Shown here: piece by piece, positions 1 through 9,654 of the stretch
How positions within the stretch are numbered: position 1 is the first letter of the stretch
Layout of the letters: the number at the start of each line of letters is the position of its first letter
NCBI GenBank assembly: GCA_001802455.1
Contig: MGXZ01000008.1
Coordinates: 1 to 36,135 of the forward strand
DNA: 36,135 nucleotides
DNA from: Gammaproteobacteria bacterium RIFCSPHIGHO2_12_FULL_39_24
GTDB taxonomy: Bacteria > Pseudomonadota > Gammaproteobacteria > Coxiellales > Coxiellaceae
Direction of reading: 5' to 3'
Notes under the pieces: generated by a model
What the model was told of the DNA's origin: nothing
Seen by the model: only the letters and a program-made list of their open reading frames with translations
Databases searched by the model: none
Position numbers and translations under genes: made by a program

Positions 1-198
1 CAGGTAATTCGAGTCTTGCATTTCGCAGATAAAAACAAAAAGTTTTCACGCCATTCAAAAATGGCCAAAGTCCAGTTGAAGATCAGACAGCTTTCAGTTC
101 CGGAAGAAAAATCGATTTTTTATAGAAAAGTGGCTTGGGTTACCTCATGAGACCGGAGAAGTGCCTATTTATATGAAGTACTATTTCCTCGGAGCGCG
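1..198. other. Unassigned left edge
   Basis: No gene is recognised here. Plus-strand frame 1 is open from the window edge to a stop at 148-150 and could be the tail of a gene starting outside the window. A second frame is open from about 80 to a stop at 200-202, overlapping the ATPase start. Neither translation resembles a family I know. A short palindrome (GCCAT/ATGGC) lies near 52-66. Confidence 0.3.
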
Positions 199-1323
199 AT
201 GACCGTGATCCACCCTTTTCCCATTGGCCTTGCCGTCGGTGAGGCGTTTTGTAACCGCAACAAAGAACGCACACACTTGGCAAGCAATATTCAACACAAT
301 CGACACGCGGTGTTGTTGGCACCCAGACGTTATGGAAAAACCAGTTTAGTTAACCAGGTCATTTCAGAATTGAAAGTACCTCACTGTGAAATGGATTTTT
401 TATTATCTGCCAGTATTGAATCAGCAAAAACGAAGATCATTGAAAAAACCGGTGAGTTGTTATTTCAACTATTACCGAAAACACAACAAGCAAAAGAAAA
501 AATTCTGACTATTTTTAAAAAAATGCATCCGCAAATTGTACTGTCCGCTGCGGGACAAAAAATTATTTTGCAAGCGCCCGGCCCTGACACAACACCGGAA
601 CAAACCATCAGTGATATTCTCATCAATCTAGACAAAACGGCCGTGGCGGCAAAAAAAAGAGCGGTTGTTTTTATGGATGAGTTTTAACAAATCGGGCAGC
701 TCGATCATCAATACACAGTAGAAGCAGCCATTCGTCATGCAGCAGAACGCAGTCAAAACATCAGTTATATTTTTTCAGGCAGCAATCGACATTTGCTATT
801 ACGTATGTTTGGCGACAAATCTCGACCTTTCTATAAATTATGTGACACCATGAGATTGGAGCGCATGAGTGAAAATGATCACGCGCTATTTATACAAAAA
901 CAAGCAAAAATAAAATGGAAAAAAGCATTAGGATCGAATGTATTGGAATTGATTTTTACGCTTTCTGAAAAACATCCTTATTATTTAAATTTGATTTGTA
1001 ATCAAGCATGGTTACATGATGAATTTCCAACAATAGAAAAAATAACACTGCGCTGGAAAAATTATATTGAATCAGAGAAAACCATTTTTTCATCGGAAAT
1101 ATCAGGTTTAAGTAATAATCAAAAATTATTATTACTTGAAGTTGCCAAACATCCCACTAAACAGCCTTTTCACAACGAATACTTAAAAGCAGCTGGATTA
1201 GGTATTGCCAGTCAAAAGCAGGCATTAAATAAATTATTATTACTGGATTTTGTTTTTCAAAATGAATCTGGAATTTTTTGTGTACTGGATCCCGCGATGC
1301 GGGATTATATTGTGCTGAGTTAG
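199..1323 (+). pseudogene. AAA-type ATPase, interrupted by one in-frame stop
   Basis: An archaeal-type AAA ATPase of about 374 codons. These proteins are usually stand-alone, often strain-variable, and of unclear cellular role. Residues 41-49 form a Walker A loop (APRRYGKTS), and a hydrophobic strand ending in MDEF at about 155-162 is the Walker B. Directly after it, codon 163 is TAA (685-687). The same frame then stays open to 1321-1323, through a sensor-like FSGSNRH segment and a helical C-terminal domain. Relatives usually have DEFQ here, so a CAA-to-TAA change is the simplest explanation. Start ATG 199 has GGAG four bases upstream. The gene ends directly against the convergent pth. A C-terminal product could start at 793, but it would lack both Walker motifs. 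Confidence 0.8.
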
Positions 1324-1881
1324 TCACGAATGCAACGCATGAAACGCTTTTTGAAATTCACCGGATAATAATTCTGGAATCACGCAAAAAGATTCTGAGA
1401 GGGATTGAATAATATTCTCGCGATCATCACGACTGGGATTTCCCAATACATAATCCGTTACATCATCGCGATGACCCGGATGACCAATGCCAATTCTGAG
1501 TCGATAAAAATCGGATCCGATGTGCGAAATAATATCGCGCAATCCATTGTGACCGCCATGACCACCGCCTTGTTTTAAGCGCACAATGCCTGGTTCAAAA
1601 TCCAATTCATCATGCACAACTAAAATTTCTTCAGGATTGATTTTGTAAAATTGGATAAAAGTAGAAACGCTGATACCGCTTTCGTTCATATACGTTGTTG
1701 GCTTCAATAAAAAACAATGATCTGAAAACGCGCCCACAAACGCACGAAATTTTTTTTCAAGAAAAATGGAAATATTATTTTTTTCTGCATAAAAATCGAC
1801 AAACCAAGCGCCCACATTATGCCGCGTTGTAGCATATTGTGCGCCAGGATTGCCGAGACCGATGATGCAACGAATTGCCAT
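1324..1881 (-). CDS. pth: Peptidyl-tRNA hydrolase
   Basis: Cleaves the ester bond of peptidyl-tRNAs that drop off ribosomes, recycling tRNA in the cytoplasm. The 185-aa length is normal for bacterial Pth. The opening IIGLGNPG motif with Asn11, catalytic His21 in TTRHNVG, the TYMN segment (Asn66), Asp91 in VVHDELD and the GGGHGGHNG motif (105-113) are all present. It lies 2 bp downstream of rplY and is the last gene of the prs-rplY-pth run. That order is widespread in gammaproteobacteria, where ychF normally follows; here a convergent broken ATPase gene takes that place. Confidence 0.97.
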   Translation of the reverse strand: MAIRCIIGLGNPGAQYATTRHNVGAWFVDFYAEKNNISIFLEKKFRAFVGAFSDHCFLLKPTTYMNESGISVSTFIQFYKINPEEILVVHDELDFEPGIVRLKQGGGHGGHNGLRDIISHIGSDFYRLRIGIGHPGHRDDVTDYVLGNPSRDDRENIIQSLSESFCVIPELLSGEFQKAFHALHS

Positions 1882-1883
1882 AT

Positions 1884-2618
1884 TTATTTTTTGGCTTCCG
1901 GTTTTTTCGCTTCTTTTGCATCAGCCACCGGTTTTTTACTGTCTTTTCCATCAGCAGCAGCCTCTTCTTCTGTTTCAGCTTTTTGACCGGTAATAACAGT
2001 CTCAACTGCAACTGGTGCTGCGGTTTCTTCAGGCTCTTCTTCACGTGGCGCATGAATACTCACAACCACTTGATCGTGCTCTTCATCCGCAATCGCATGG
2101 GTCAATACAACATTGTTGGGCATGGAAATTACTGATAAGTGAATCGAATCACCGATAGTTAATCCAGAAACATCCACTTCGATAAATTCTGGCAAATCTA
2201 ATGGCAAACAAGTGATTTCAAGATGCGTAATTAATTTTGATAACACACCACCATCTTTCAAACCGGGAGATTTCGCTTCGCCCAAAAAATGCAATGGCAC
2301 ACGCATATGAATTTTTTCTTTCGTATTAATACGTAAAAAATCCATATGCATAATTTTAGGTTTAGTAGGATGACGCATCAATGCTTTCAACACCACTTTT
2401 TCAGATGCACCTTCTACATTCAATGTTAAAATGTGCGAATAAATGGCCTCGTGCTCAAGTGCTTTGATCACTTTGTTGTGTGACAAGCTAATTGGCATCG
2501 GTTCTTTGCCAGCGCCGTACAAAATTGCAGGCACGCGATCTTCTCTACGCAAACGACGAGCAGCAGGTTTACCTGTGCTTTGACGCGCTTGTGCTTCGAA
2601 TTCAAATGAAACTGACAT
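1884..2618 (-). CDS. rplY: 50S ribosomal protein L25, long Ctc form
   Basis: Ribosomal protein bL25, which binds 5S rRNA. I choose the ATG at 2618 (giving MSVSFEFEAQ, 244 aa) because GGAG lies about 8 bases upstream and family members begin this way; the open frame extends further to 2690 without good reason. The N-terminal half is the L25 domain (RRLRREDRVPAILYG). The second half is the TL5/CTC beta domain (PLHFLGEAKSPGLKDGGVL). The last ~45 residues are a low-complexity Glu/Lys/Ala tail, common in CTC-type proteins. It lies between prs and pth on the same strand. Confidence 0.95.
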   Translation of the reverse strand: MSVSFEFEAQARQSTGKPAARRLRREDRVPAILYGAGKEPMPISLSHNKVIKALEHEAIYSHILTLNVEGASEKVVLKALMRHPTKPKIMHMDFLRINTKEKIHMRVPLHFLGEAKSPGLKDGGVLSKLITHLEITCLPLDLPEFIEVDVSGLTIGDSIHLSVISMPNNVVLTHAIADEEHDQVVVSIHAPREEEPEETAAPVAVETVITGQKAETEEEAAADGKDSKKPVADAKEAKKPEAKK

Positions 2619-2679
2619 GACGTACTCCAGTAGTTGAAAAGAAAATAAGTGGGTATTGTAGCGATTAGTCGGGAAAATG

Positions 2680-3630
2680 CTAGTCCTCAAACATCGAACT
2701 TACCGATTCATTCGTTGTGATGCGAGAGATCGTTTCAGCAATCATGCCACTTAAAGACACTTGTTTTATCTTCGAGCATTGTTGCGCTTCTTCTGATAAC
2801 GGAACTGTGTCAGTGACAATCAATGCGTCCAAACAAGATCGCTCGATATTTTCAATAGCGCGACCCGACAAAACAGGATGTGTACAGTACGCCGCTACTT
2901 TTTTCGCACCAAAATCGTTTAGTGCAGCAGCAGCATGACATAACGTTCCTGCCGTATCGACAATATCATCCACAATTAAACAATGGCGATTTTCAACATG
3001 ACCAATCACATTCATCACCTGTGATTGATTGGGCGCTGGTCGACGTTTATCAATAATCGCCAAATCAGTGTCATGTAATCGTTTTGCAATCGCACGCGCA
3101 CGTACCACACCACCCACATCAGGCGAAACAACGGTTAAATCAGGATATTCCGCGAGAATACCTTGTTGTTCTAAAATGCTGGGACTCGCATAAACGTTAT
3201 CAACCGGAATCGAAAAAAATCCTTGTATTTGATCCGCGTGCAAATCCACTGTAATTAATCGAGTAATTCCCACTTTTGCTATCATGTCTGCAATCACCTT
3301 TGCAGAAATGGGTACGCGCGATGACCTGACGCGACGATCTTGTCTGGCATAACCAAAATAAGGAACGACTGCAGTAATACTCGTTGCAGATGCACGACGA
3401 AATGCATCTGCCATCAATAACAATTCCATGGTGGTATCGTTGCAAGGCGCGCAGGTAGATTGAATGATAAAAACATCACGACCACGCACATTTTCCTGAA
3501 TTTCAACGCGCGTCTCACCATCACTGAAAGTACCAACCATGGCTTTGCCCAACTGAATTCCCAAATATTCCACGATGCGTTGTGCTAATGTGGGTGTTGC
3601 GCTACCACTAAAAATTTTTACTTCAGCCAC
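2680..3630 (-). CDS. prs: Ribose-phosphate pyrophosphokinase
   Basis: Makes PRPP from ribose 5-phosphate and ATP, feeding purine, pyrimidine, His, Trp and NAD synthesis. I place the start at GTG 3630 ([11 protein letters not shown], 316 aa), since it aligns with the E. coli start MPDMKLF and has AAGG upstream; a GTG at 3660 would add 10 residues. Visible motifs are FSDGET, the ATP-loop region [10 protein letters not shown], the metal-binding VDLHADQ and the PRPP loop [12 protein letters not shown]. It is followed by rplY after 61 bp and preceded by the tRNA-Gln gene. Confidence 0.96.
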   Translation of the reverse strand: MAEVKIFSGSATPTLAQRIVEYLGIQLGKAMVGTFSDGETRVEIQENVRGRDVFIIQSTCAPCNDTTMELLLMADAFRRASATSITAVVPYFGYARQDRRVRSSRVPISAKVIADMIAKVGITRLITVDLHADQIQGFFSIPVDNVYASPSILEQQGILAEYPDLTVVSPDVGGVVRARAIAKRLHDTDLAIIDKRRPAPNQSQVMNVIGHVENRHCLIVDDIVDTAGTLCHAAAALNDFGAKKVAAYCTHPVLSGRAIENIERSCLDALIVTDTVPLSEEAQQCSKIKQVSLSGMIAETISRITTNESVSSMFED

Positions 3631-3701
3631 GAAATGACCCTTGTGATTTCTGATTCGCACAAAATGCAGTTAAATATAACATATCGGGAGCTGAAAATAA
3701 G

Positions 3702-3773
3702 CTGGGGTGCTAGGATTCGAACCTAGGAATGCCGAGATCAAAACCCGGTGCCTTACCGCTTGGCGACACCCCA
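3702..3773 (-). tRNA. tRNA-Gln (anticodon TTG)
   Basis: A 72-nt cloverleaf on the minus strand. The 7-bp acceptor stem pairs TGGGGTG (3767-3773) with CACCCCA (3703-3709), leaving G as discriminator. The anticodon loop TTTTGAT gives anticodon TTG at 3739-3741, and the T arm contains GGTTCGAATCC. The 3' CCA is not encoded. A Gln tRNA upstream of prs is conserved gammaproteobacterial synteny. Confidence 0.95.
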
Positions 3774-3819
3774 TTAAATCATGGATGGCTATTCTACCGA
3801 CTTAAAACAGAGAGTCAAA

Positions 3820-4464
3820 TTATGTCGCTTCCCACATCGGCAAATAATCATTAAGTAACGTCCACTCTTTAATCACTAATTTCACCGCTAAACCAGGTCG
3901 CGTCATTGTGATTATTTGCGGAAAATCAATTCCCTGTTCTGTTTTTTTATACGCGCTATATTGCACTGACCATCCATCTTGTTTTAATCCAATCAAATGT
4001 CCGAATTGATCGTATTTCACGTAATATAATCCTTTTTTTTGCGGTGCTGGTATTCCTTTAATCCACGCTTGCAATTGACTAATGGGAATAGTCCAACCCA
4101 TCGTTTTTTGCAACAAACCTTCTGGTGTTTTTGCAGTATAAACCAGCGTGCTATTTTTCCAGAGTTTTATTGAACCAAAAGCGCGACAAATTTCAATGCG
4201 AAATAAACCCAAAACAGAAGTGAGTCGAATGCGGTAAGATTGATTCATCACATTCCAATAAAATTCTGCGATGACTGGTTTTTCTCCTGTTTGTTGAATA
4301 CTTATTACACCCAGTGTTTGCCAATATTTTAATTTCGCCACCTGCGCATAACGTTCTTGTGGCGTGCGAATAAAAAAGTTTTTAGATGGCAGTGGATCAC
4401 GCTCACATCCCACTAAAAAAAATAATGTTAAAAGGCCGAAAAAAAATAGTGTTTTTTTAAACAT
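3820..4464 (-). CDS. lolB: Outer-membrane lipoprotein receptor LolB
   Basis: LolB takes lipoproteins from LolA and inserts them in the inner leaflet of the outer membrane. The 214-aa protein has a hydrophobic signal ending in a lipobox, LVGC, with the acylated Cys at 20. The rest fits the LolB beta-barrel fold: a YWQTLGVISI strand, FYW and LYYVKYD segments, and the RIRLTSVLGL loop. It is divergent from hemA, the classic arrangement. In most gammaproteobacteria ispE follows lolB; here the tRNA-Gln and prs follow directly. Confidence 0.88.
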   Translation of the reverse strand: MFKKTLFFFGLLTLFFLVGCERDPLPSKNFFIRTPQERYAQVAKLKYWQTLGVISIQQTGEKPVIAEFYWNVMNQSYRIRLTSVLGLFRIEICRAFGSIKLWKNSTLVYTAKTPEGLLQKTMGWTIPISQLQAWIKGIPAPQKKGLYYVKYDQFGHLIGLKQDGWSVQYSAYKKTEQGIDFPQIITMTRPGLAVKLVIKEWTLLNDYLPMWEAT

Positions 4465-4552
4465 AGCGTAAACTCGTCTCGTTACTTTGATAACATAATA
4501 CCGCGTATTTGAACAATTCGTCCATTAGTCGAGGTTATGCAAGAGGTCTGTT

Positions 4553-5797
4553 ATGCCATTAGTTGCTTATGGAATCAATCACCATACCGCCCCTATTCGT
4601 GTTCGTGAGAAACTAGCATTTAATTCAACAGAACTATCAAACGCGCTTCACCAATTAACACAGCATCACGCAATAAATGAAGCGGTTATTTTATCTACGT
4701 GCAATCGCACTGAAATTTACGCAACCACGGACAATGTCTCCGCAATACAAACTTGGTTTATGCGACAAAAAGAATTATCTGATATTGATCTTTCACATTA
4801 TTGTTACGCGCATCATGAAATTCATGCGGTGCGTCACCTGATGCGTGTCGCCAGTGGTTTAGATTCAATGATCTTGGGCGAACCACAAATTGTGGGACAG
4901 ATGAAACAAGCTTACCAAGTTGCAGAGAATGCGGGGGTGATTGGCGATGTATTAAAACTCGTATTTCCTGCTGTTTTTGCGGCAAGCAAACAAGTGCGAT
5001 CACAAACCGATATTGGCGCGCATTCCATTTCACTCGCGTATACGGTGACACAATTATCAAAAAAAATTTTTCACCAACTCACTGACACCACTATTTTGTT
5101 GATGGGTGCTGGCGAAACAATCGAATTAATTGCAACCCATTTACGTGGTGTGGGTGTCAAAAAAATAATTATTGCTAATCGAACCATAGAAAAATCTCAC
5201 TGTATTGCTAAAGCAGTACAGGCGCATGCGATACGAATTCAAGATATTCCCGCTTACTTAAAAGAAACGGACATCGTAATCTCAGCAACCACCAGTCAAT
5301 TACCGATTATTGGAAAAGGATTAATTGAAAGCACACTACACAATAAAAAAAATAATCCGCTGCTCTTAATCGACTTAGCGGTTCCGCGCGATATCGAACC
5401 AGAAGTGTCAACACTTAATCAGGTGCATTTGTACAATATCGATGATTTGAAGATCATCATCACTGATAATTTACAAAATCGCGTTGAAGCAGCCAAACAA
5501 GCGGAGGCATTAATCGATTTGAAAGCAAATCAATTTTACCAAAAAATGCGTGTATTTCATGCGCGATATGTTATTACCGAATATCGTCAACGACTCGAAA
5601 AAATTCGCACCGATGAACAAGAAAAAGCGCTACGACAATTACACTGCGGACAAGATTCAAAAGTGGTGCTGGAGGAATTTGGTCGTAACTTAATAAATAA
5701 AATTATGCATCATCCCACCGTGAAACTGCGTGAAGCCGCATCGGAAGAACAATGCGAAATTTTTCAGAGAATAAAAACGTTTTTTGAGATAAAATGA
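4553..5797 (+). CDS. hemA: Glutamyl-tRNA reductase
   Basis: First step of the C5 route to haem: NADPH-dependent reduction of Glu-tRNA(Glu) to glutamate-1-semialdehyde. At 414 aa it has typical length. The catalytic Cys50 lies in STCNRTEIY, followed by the [13 protein letters not shown] signature, a Rossmann NADPH domain (LLMGAGE) and a C-terminal dimerisation helix. AGAGGT lies about 5 bases before the ATG. Its stop overlaps the upstream frame of prfA, so hemA-prfA-prmC-hemH is probably one operon. It is divergent from lolB. Confidence 0.97.
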   Translation: MPLVAYGINHHTAPIRVREKLAFNSTELSNALHQLTQHHAINEAVILSTCNRTEIYATTDNVSAIQTWFMRQKELSDIDLSHYCYAHHEIHAVRHLMRVASGLDSMILGEPQIVGQMKQAYQVAENAGVIGDVLKLVFPAVFAASKQVRSQTDIGAHSISLAYTVTQLSKKIFHQLTDTTILLMGAGETIELIATHLRGVGVKKIIIANRTIEKSHCIAKAVQAHAIRIQDIPAYLKETDIVISATTSQLPIIGKGLIESTLHNKKNNPLLLIDLAVPRDIEPEVSTLNQVHLYNIDDLKIIITDNLQNRVEAAKQAEALIDLKANQFYQKMRVFHARYVITEYRQRLEKIRTDEQEKALRQLHCGQDSKVVLEEFGRNLINKIMHHPTVKLREAASEEQCEIFQRIKTFFEIK

Positions 5798-5802
5798 GGT
5801 AT

Positions 5803-6885
5803 ATGAAGGAATCATTTAAATTAAAATTGATCACTCTGTCTAATCGCTATCGCGAAATCAGTGCGATGCTCAGTGATGCAGCCGTTATTAATCAACAAAA
5901 TAAATTTCGTGATTTGAGTCGTGAATATGCGCAACTAGAACCGATTGTGAACTGTTTTTCACACTATCAACAAAATGAAATGGGTATTGCTTCCGCACTA
6001 CAAATGTTGAATGAAAATGATTCGGAATTACAATATCTCGCACAAGAAGAACTCAATACGTTAAAAAGCACACAAGAGAAATTAATTGAGGAATTGCAAT
6101 TACTGTTATTACCCAAAGATCCAAATGATGAACGCAATGTTTTTTTAGAAATTCGTGCTGGCACCGGTGGGCATGAAGCTGCTTTATTTGCGGGTGATTT
6201 ATTTCGCATGTACAGTCGCTTCGCTGAAAATCAAGGGTGGTGTTATACTGTTGTCTCTGCGCATGATGGCGAACAAGGTGGATTTAAAGAAATTATTATT
6301 CGCATCGAAGGTCATGGCGTTTATTCACAATTAAAATTTGAATCCGGTGCGCATCGCGTGCAACGTGTTCCCGCAACGGAAGCACAAGGCCGCATTCACA
6401 CATCGGCTTGCACAATCGCTGTGCTACCCGAACAAGATTCCATTGATGAAATTAAAATTAATCCTGCCGAATTACGTGTTGATACGTATCGCGCATCAGG
6501 TGCAGGTGGGCAACACGTCAATAAAACAGATTCTGCAATTCGCATCACCCATTTACCAACTGGTTTAGTAGTTGAATGCCAAGACGAGCGCTCACAACAT
6601 AAAAATCGCGCGCGTGCAATGTCACTTTTATCTGCACGATTATTAGATCAAGCGCAATCCAAACAAGCATCCGAACAAGCTGCGCATCGAAAAAGTTTAA
6701 TTGGTAGTGGTGATCGCTCCGAACGCATTCGCACGTACAATTTTCCACAAAGTCGTGTAACGGATCACCGTATTAATTTAACACTGTATCAATTGGATGA
6801 TGTGATGGATGGAAAATTAGATGTAATCATTGTTCCATTAACGCGCGAATTACAAGCGGAACAATTGGCGGAGCTGGGGGAATAA
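5803..6885 (+). CDS. prfA: Peptide chain release factor 1
   Basis: Reads UAA and UAG and triggers peptide release on the ribosome. I choose ATG 5803 ([10 protein letters not shown], 360 aa, the same length as E. coli RF1), with AGGT just upstream; ATG 5794 would add three residues. The codon-recognition PAT tripeptide lies near residue 190, in [10 protein letters not shown]. The catalytic GGQ is at about 235-237 in SGAGGQHVN. PrmC, which methylates that Gln, is encoded immediately downstream. A run of GTGGGA hexamers directly follows the stop codon. Confidence 0.97.
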   Translation: MKESFKLKLITLSNRYREISAMLSDAAVINQQNKFRDLSREYAQLEPIVNCFSHYQQNEMGIASALQMLNENDSELQYLAQEELNTLKSTQEKLIEELQLLLLPKDPNDERNVFLEIRAGTGGHEAALFAGDLFRMYSRFAENQGWCYTVVSAHDGEQGGFKEIIIRIEGHGVYSQLKFESGAHRVQRVPATEAQGRIHTSACTIAVLPEQDSIDEIKINPAELRVDTYRASGAGGQHVNKTDSAIRITHLPTGLVVECQDERSQHKNRARAMSLLSARLLDQAQSKQASEQAAHRKSLIGSGDRSERIRTYNFPQSRVTDHRINLTLYQLDDVMDGKLDVIIVPLTRELQAEQLAELGE

Positions 6886-6905
6886 GTGGGAGTGGGAGTG
6901 GGAGT

Positions 6906-7730
6906 GTGAATATTGCAGAATACAGAAAAAAAATTAGCACGCAATTCGCTGCCTTATCACAAACACCTCAGTTAGATGCAGAGCTGTTGATGATGCACGT
7001 CACGAAAAAATCGCGCACCGAATTATTTTTAAATTTAAATAAAACATTATCGGCGATAGAGGAAAAAAAAATAAAAGATTTGGTAACGCGTAGAATGCAA
7101 GGCGAACCCATTGCTTATTTGCTGGGATATCAGCCTTTTTGGACCCTCGATTTAATGGTCACACCTGACACATTAATTCCACGCCCCGAGACAGAATGTT
7201 TAATCGATTGGATTTTACATCACATTGATGCAACTAAAAATTGCGTGATTGCTGATTTAGGAACGGGCACGGGTGCCATCGCCATTGCATTAGCCTCTGA
7301 GCGAAAAAATTGGCACATCGATGCAGTTGATCAATCTGCTGAAGCACTCGCCATCGCCAAAAAAAATATTGATCAATATAATATTAAAAATATTTCTTTG
7401 TACATCAGTGATTGGTACGCACAACTGTCCAGTCATCATTACGACATCATTGTGTCCAATCCACCCTACATTGCAGAAAATGATGTGCGTTTAGAAAAAT
7501 TAACATTTGAACCCGCTGCTGCACTGATTTCAGGAAAAGAAGGATTGGATGCGATTCGAAAAGTTGTTTCTGATGCGAAAAAATATTTAAACGAAAACGG
7601 TTATCTCGTGATTGAACATGGTTTTGATCAAGCGGATGCGGTGATGACTATTTTCAAAAATGCTGGGTTTCACGATATCAAAAATCATCGAGATTTGTCG
7701 GATATTCCGAGGTTTGTGACGGGATGTTAG
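6906..7730 (+). CDS. prmC: Release-factor glutamine methyltransferase
   Basis: SAM-dependent N5-methylation of the GGQ glutamine in RF1 and RF2. The 274-aa protein has an N-terminal helical domain, the PRPETE segment (~92-97), the SAM loop DLGTGTGAIAIALA (~117-130) and the NPPY catalytic motif at 185-188. The start is GTG 6906, preceded by a GTGGGA repeat that supplies a purine-rich Shine-Dalgarno-like stretch. It sits between prfA and hemH and overlaps hemH by 7 bp (ATGTTAG). Confidence 0.95.
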   Translation: MNIAEYRKKISTQFAALSQTPQLDAELLMMHVTKKSRTELFLNLNKTLSAIEEKKIKDLVTRRMQGEPIAYLLGYQPFWTLDLMVTPDTLIPRPETECLIDWILHHIDATKNCVIADLGTGTGAIAIALASERKNWHIDAVDQSAEALAIAKKNIDQYNIKNISLYISDWYAQLSSHHYDIIVSNPPYIAENDVRLEKLTFEPAAALISGKEGLDAIRKVVSDAKKYLNENGYLVIEHGFDQADAVMTIFKNAGFHDIKNHRDLSDIPRFVTGC

Positions 7731-8722
7731 GTATTTTACTTATTAATCTTGGTACACCGGATGCGCCAACTGAAACAGCAGTAAGAGAATATCTTGATGT
7801 TTTTCTCTCTGATCCTTACGTTATTACATTGCCAAAATTATTGCGCGATTTTTTGGTGCAGAAAATTATTTTACCCAAACGACCTACATTATCTGCGCAC
7901 GCTTATCAACAAGTGTGGACTGACGCAGGATCGCCTTTGTTAGTCAACACGCTGAATTTGCGAGATGCGCTGCAAAAAAAATTAGAGGGATCTTATTGCG
8001 TGGCAGTTGGAATGCGTTACGGCAATCCTTCTATTCAAGATGCGGTTGAATTATTACAACCGTGTAAAAAAATTATTGTATTTCCATTGTTTCCACAATT
8101 TGCAAAAGCCACGTCACAATCCTCAATTGATTGCGCAATGAATGCGTTACAGGAAAAAAAATATAACTTAAATGATGTGCATATTATCGAGGATTTTTAT
8201 CAAGAAGATTTTTATATTCATTCTGTCTCTTCTATTATTCAACAATCACTTCAACAGAATCCAACGGATTTTTTATTAATGAGTTATCATGGATTACCGA
8301 AAAGACAAATTGATCCAAACAATAATTATCAACAAAAATGTTATGTCACTTCACAACGCATTGCCGAAACACTCAATTTATCGTCTGAAAAATACCAAGT
8401 GAGTTTTCAGTCACGATTGGGATTAGCGAAATGGATTGAACCGTACACTGATCGTGTTTTAACGGAGCTGAGAAAAAAAAATATCAAAACGGTGTCGGTT
8501 GTGTGTCCGTCATTTGTTGCTGACTGTGTTGAAACACTGGAAGAAATTAATATTCGATTACGTGCGCAGTGGATGAAATTGGGCGGCGATGCATTTCATT
8601 TTATTCCCTGCTTAAATGCAGATGAGAAATGGGTTGAGCGGTTGATTTTATTTTTCACTTGCTCAACCGTAATCGATTCCATGCAAAAACAATCCTGTTT
8701 TCCACGACACTGCGGTGATTGA
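7724..8722 (+). CDS. hemH: Ferrochelatase
   Basis: Inserts Fe2+ into protoporphyrin IX, the last step of haem synthesis, on the inner face of the inner membrane. Features include the opening INLGTPDAP, the catalytic His189 in MSYHGLPKRQID and the acidic VETLEEI near residue 266. The usual PLYPQY motif reads PLFPQF here. Most ferrochelatases end near the ERLILFF segment; this one runs on for about 20 residues across the 3' end of the convergent glycosyltransferase gene, giving a 127-bp coding overlap. The extra tail is therefore probably a by-product of the overlap. Confidence 0.95.
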   Translation: MLGILLINLGTPDAPTETAVREYLDVFLSDPYVITLPKLLRDFLVQKIILPKRPTLSAHAYQQVWTDAGSPLLVNTLNLRDALQKKLEGSYCVAVGMRYGNPSIQDAVELLQPCKKIIVFPLFPQFAKATSQSSIDCAMNALQEKKYNLNDVHIIEDFYQEDFYIHSVSSIIQQSLQQNPTDFLLMSYHGLPKRQIDPNNNYQQKCYVTSQRIAETLNLSSEKYQVSFQSRLGLAKWIEPYTDRVLTELRKKNIKTVSVVCPSFVADCVETLEEINIRLRAQWMKLGGDAFHFIPCLNADEKWVERLILFFTCSTVIDSMQKQSCFPRHCGD

Positions 8723-9654
8723 CATTGTGAATTAGCGCAAATGACTTCTGCTTTTTTCCCCAGCGGTCCCCAACGACCCACATCCATTCCTTTGGTCATC
8801 GGAAATAATCCCAGTGCATACACCCCTAATCCTGCCGCAATGTGCAATGGTCCCGTGCTATTCGCAATTAATCCATCACTGTGTGAAATTAATATCAATA
8901 ACTCATCCAAGCTGCACTGCCCCGCAACATTTTTCACGTCAGGGCATTGCGACACAATTCTATTTTGAATTATTTCGCTTTCTTTTTTCGATCCAGTCAA
9001 AATGACATTGAAACGATCAGCAGGTAACTGGCGAATCAGTGAAATAAAATGCGACACCGGCCATTCACGCGTATTGCCATTGGTGAAAGGATGCACGATT
9101 AAATTAAAACGATTCGGATCCATTGCTGCTTGAAGATGGAGCGGTACTGTTTCTTCGCAACGCAAGGCAATTTTATCACGCAGCATTTCTAAACTATATT
9201 CGCTGGAAATTTGAAAGGGTTTGAGCAATTGGCAATTTAATTGCGCTTCATGCAAAGTGGATTTTGCACGTGTAAAATTCACGCGTTCGTTACAAGTGAG
9301 CCAATGATATAAACGACGCGTGGTGCCGATACGATATTTTATTTTCGCGCGCTTCATTAACTGCGCAATAATTTTTTTGGGAAAGGCATGAATAACGGCG
9401 TCAATAGATTGCGCTTGAATTTGTGCCACAGCATCCATTTCACTCGCACACGATAATGCATCCCAACTCAGAAATGCATCCACATGGTCACAATGTTCAA
9501 CCACAGCTCGCACATACTCACGCGCTAAAAAAGTAATTTTCACATCCGGAAAATGTTCTTTCAGTATTGTTGCAATCGGCAATGTTAAAATCACATCACC
9601 AATGTTATCAGTGCGACTAATTACAATATGTTTAATTTTTTCTTTATTGATCAT
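8596..9654 (-). CDS. Family 9 (heptosyltransferase-like) glycosyltransferase
   Basis: A 352-aa member of the GT9 family, whose best-known members (WaaC, WaaF) add heptose to the LPS core on the cytoplasmic face of the inner membrane. The N-terminus (VISRTDNIGDVILTLP) and the C-terminal donor-site region (HSDGLIANSTGPLHIAAGLG) are typical. The C-terminus has the Cys-rich CQSPQCRGKQDCFCM segment followed by a final helix. It overlaps the upstream ligase-like gene by 11 bp, consistent with a shared envelope-glycan role. The exact sugar cannot be read from the sequence. Confidence 0.88.
   Translation of the reverse strand: MINKEKIKHIVISRTDNIGDVILTLPIATILKEHFPDVKITFLAREYVRAVVEHCDHVDAFLSWDALSCASEMDAVAQIQAQSIDAVIHAFPKKIIAQLMKRAKIKYRIGTTRRLYHWLTCNERVNFTRAKSTLHEAQLNCQLLKPFQISSEYSLEMLRDKIALRCEETVPLHLQAAMDPNRFNLIVHPFTNGNTREWPVSHFISLIRQLPADRFNVILTGSKKESEIIQNRIVSQCPDVKNVAGQCSLDELLILISHSDGLIANSTGPLHIAAGLGVYALGLFPMTKGMDVGRWGPLGKKAEVICANSQCQSPQCRGKQDCFCMESITVEQVKNKINRSTHFSSAFKQGIK

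Noticed and set aside
1-150. Open frame at the left edge as a gene tail
   Set aside because: 49 codons without any recognised motif; kept only as unassigned sequence.
4509-4538. Promoter for hemA (TTGAAC, 18 bp, GGTTAT)
   Set aside because: The -10 match is weak and the spacing loose; not supported well enough to list.
8660-8722. Cys-containing tail of ferrochelatase as a possible [2Fe-2S] site
   Set aside because: The cysteines are antisense to the conserved Cys-rich end of the GT9 protein, and there are only three, so the overlap explains them.
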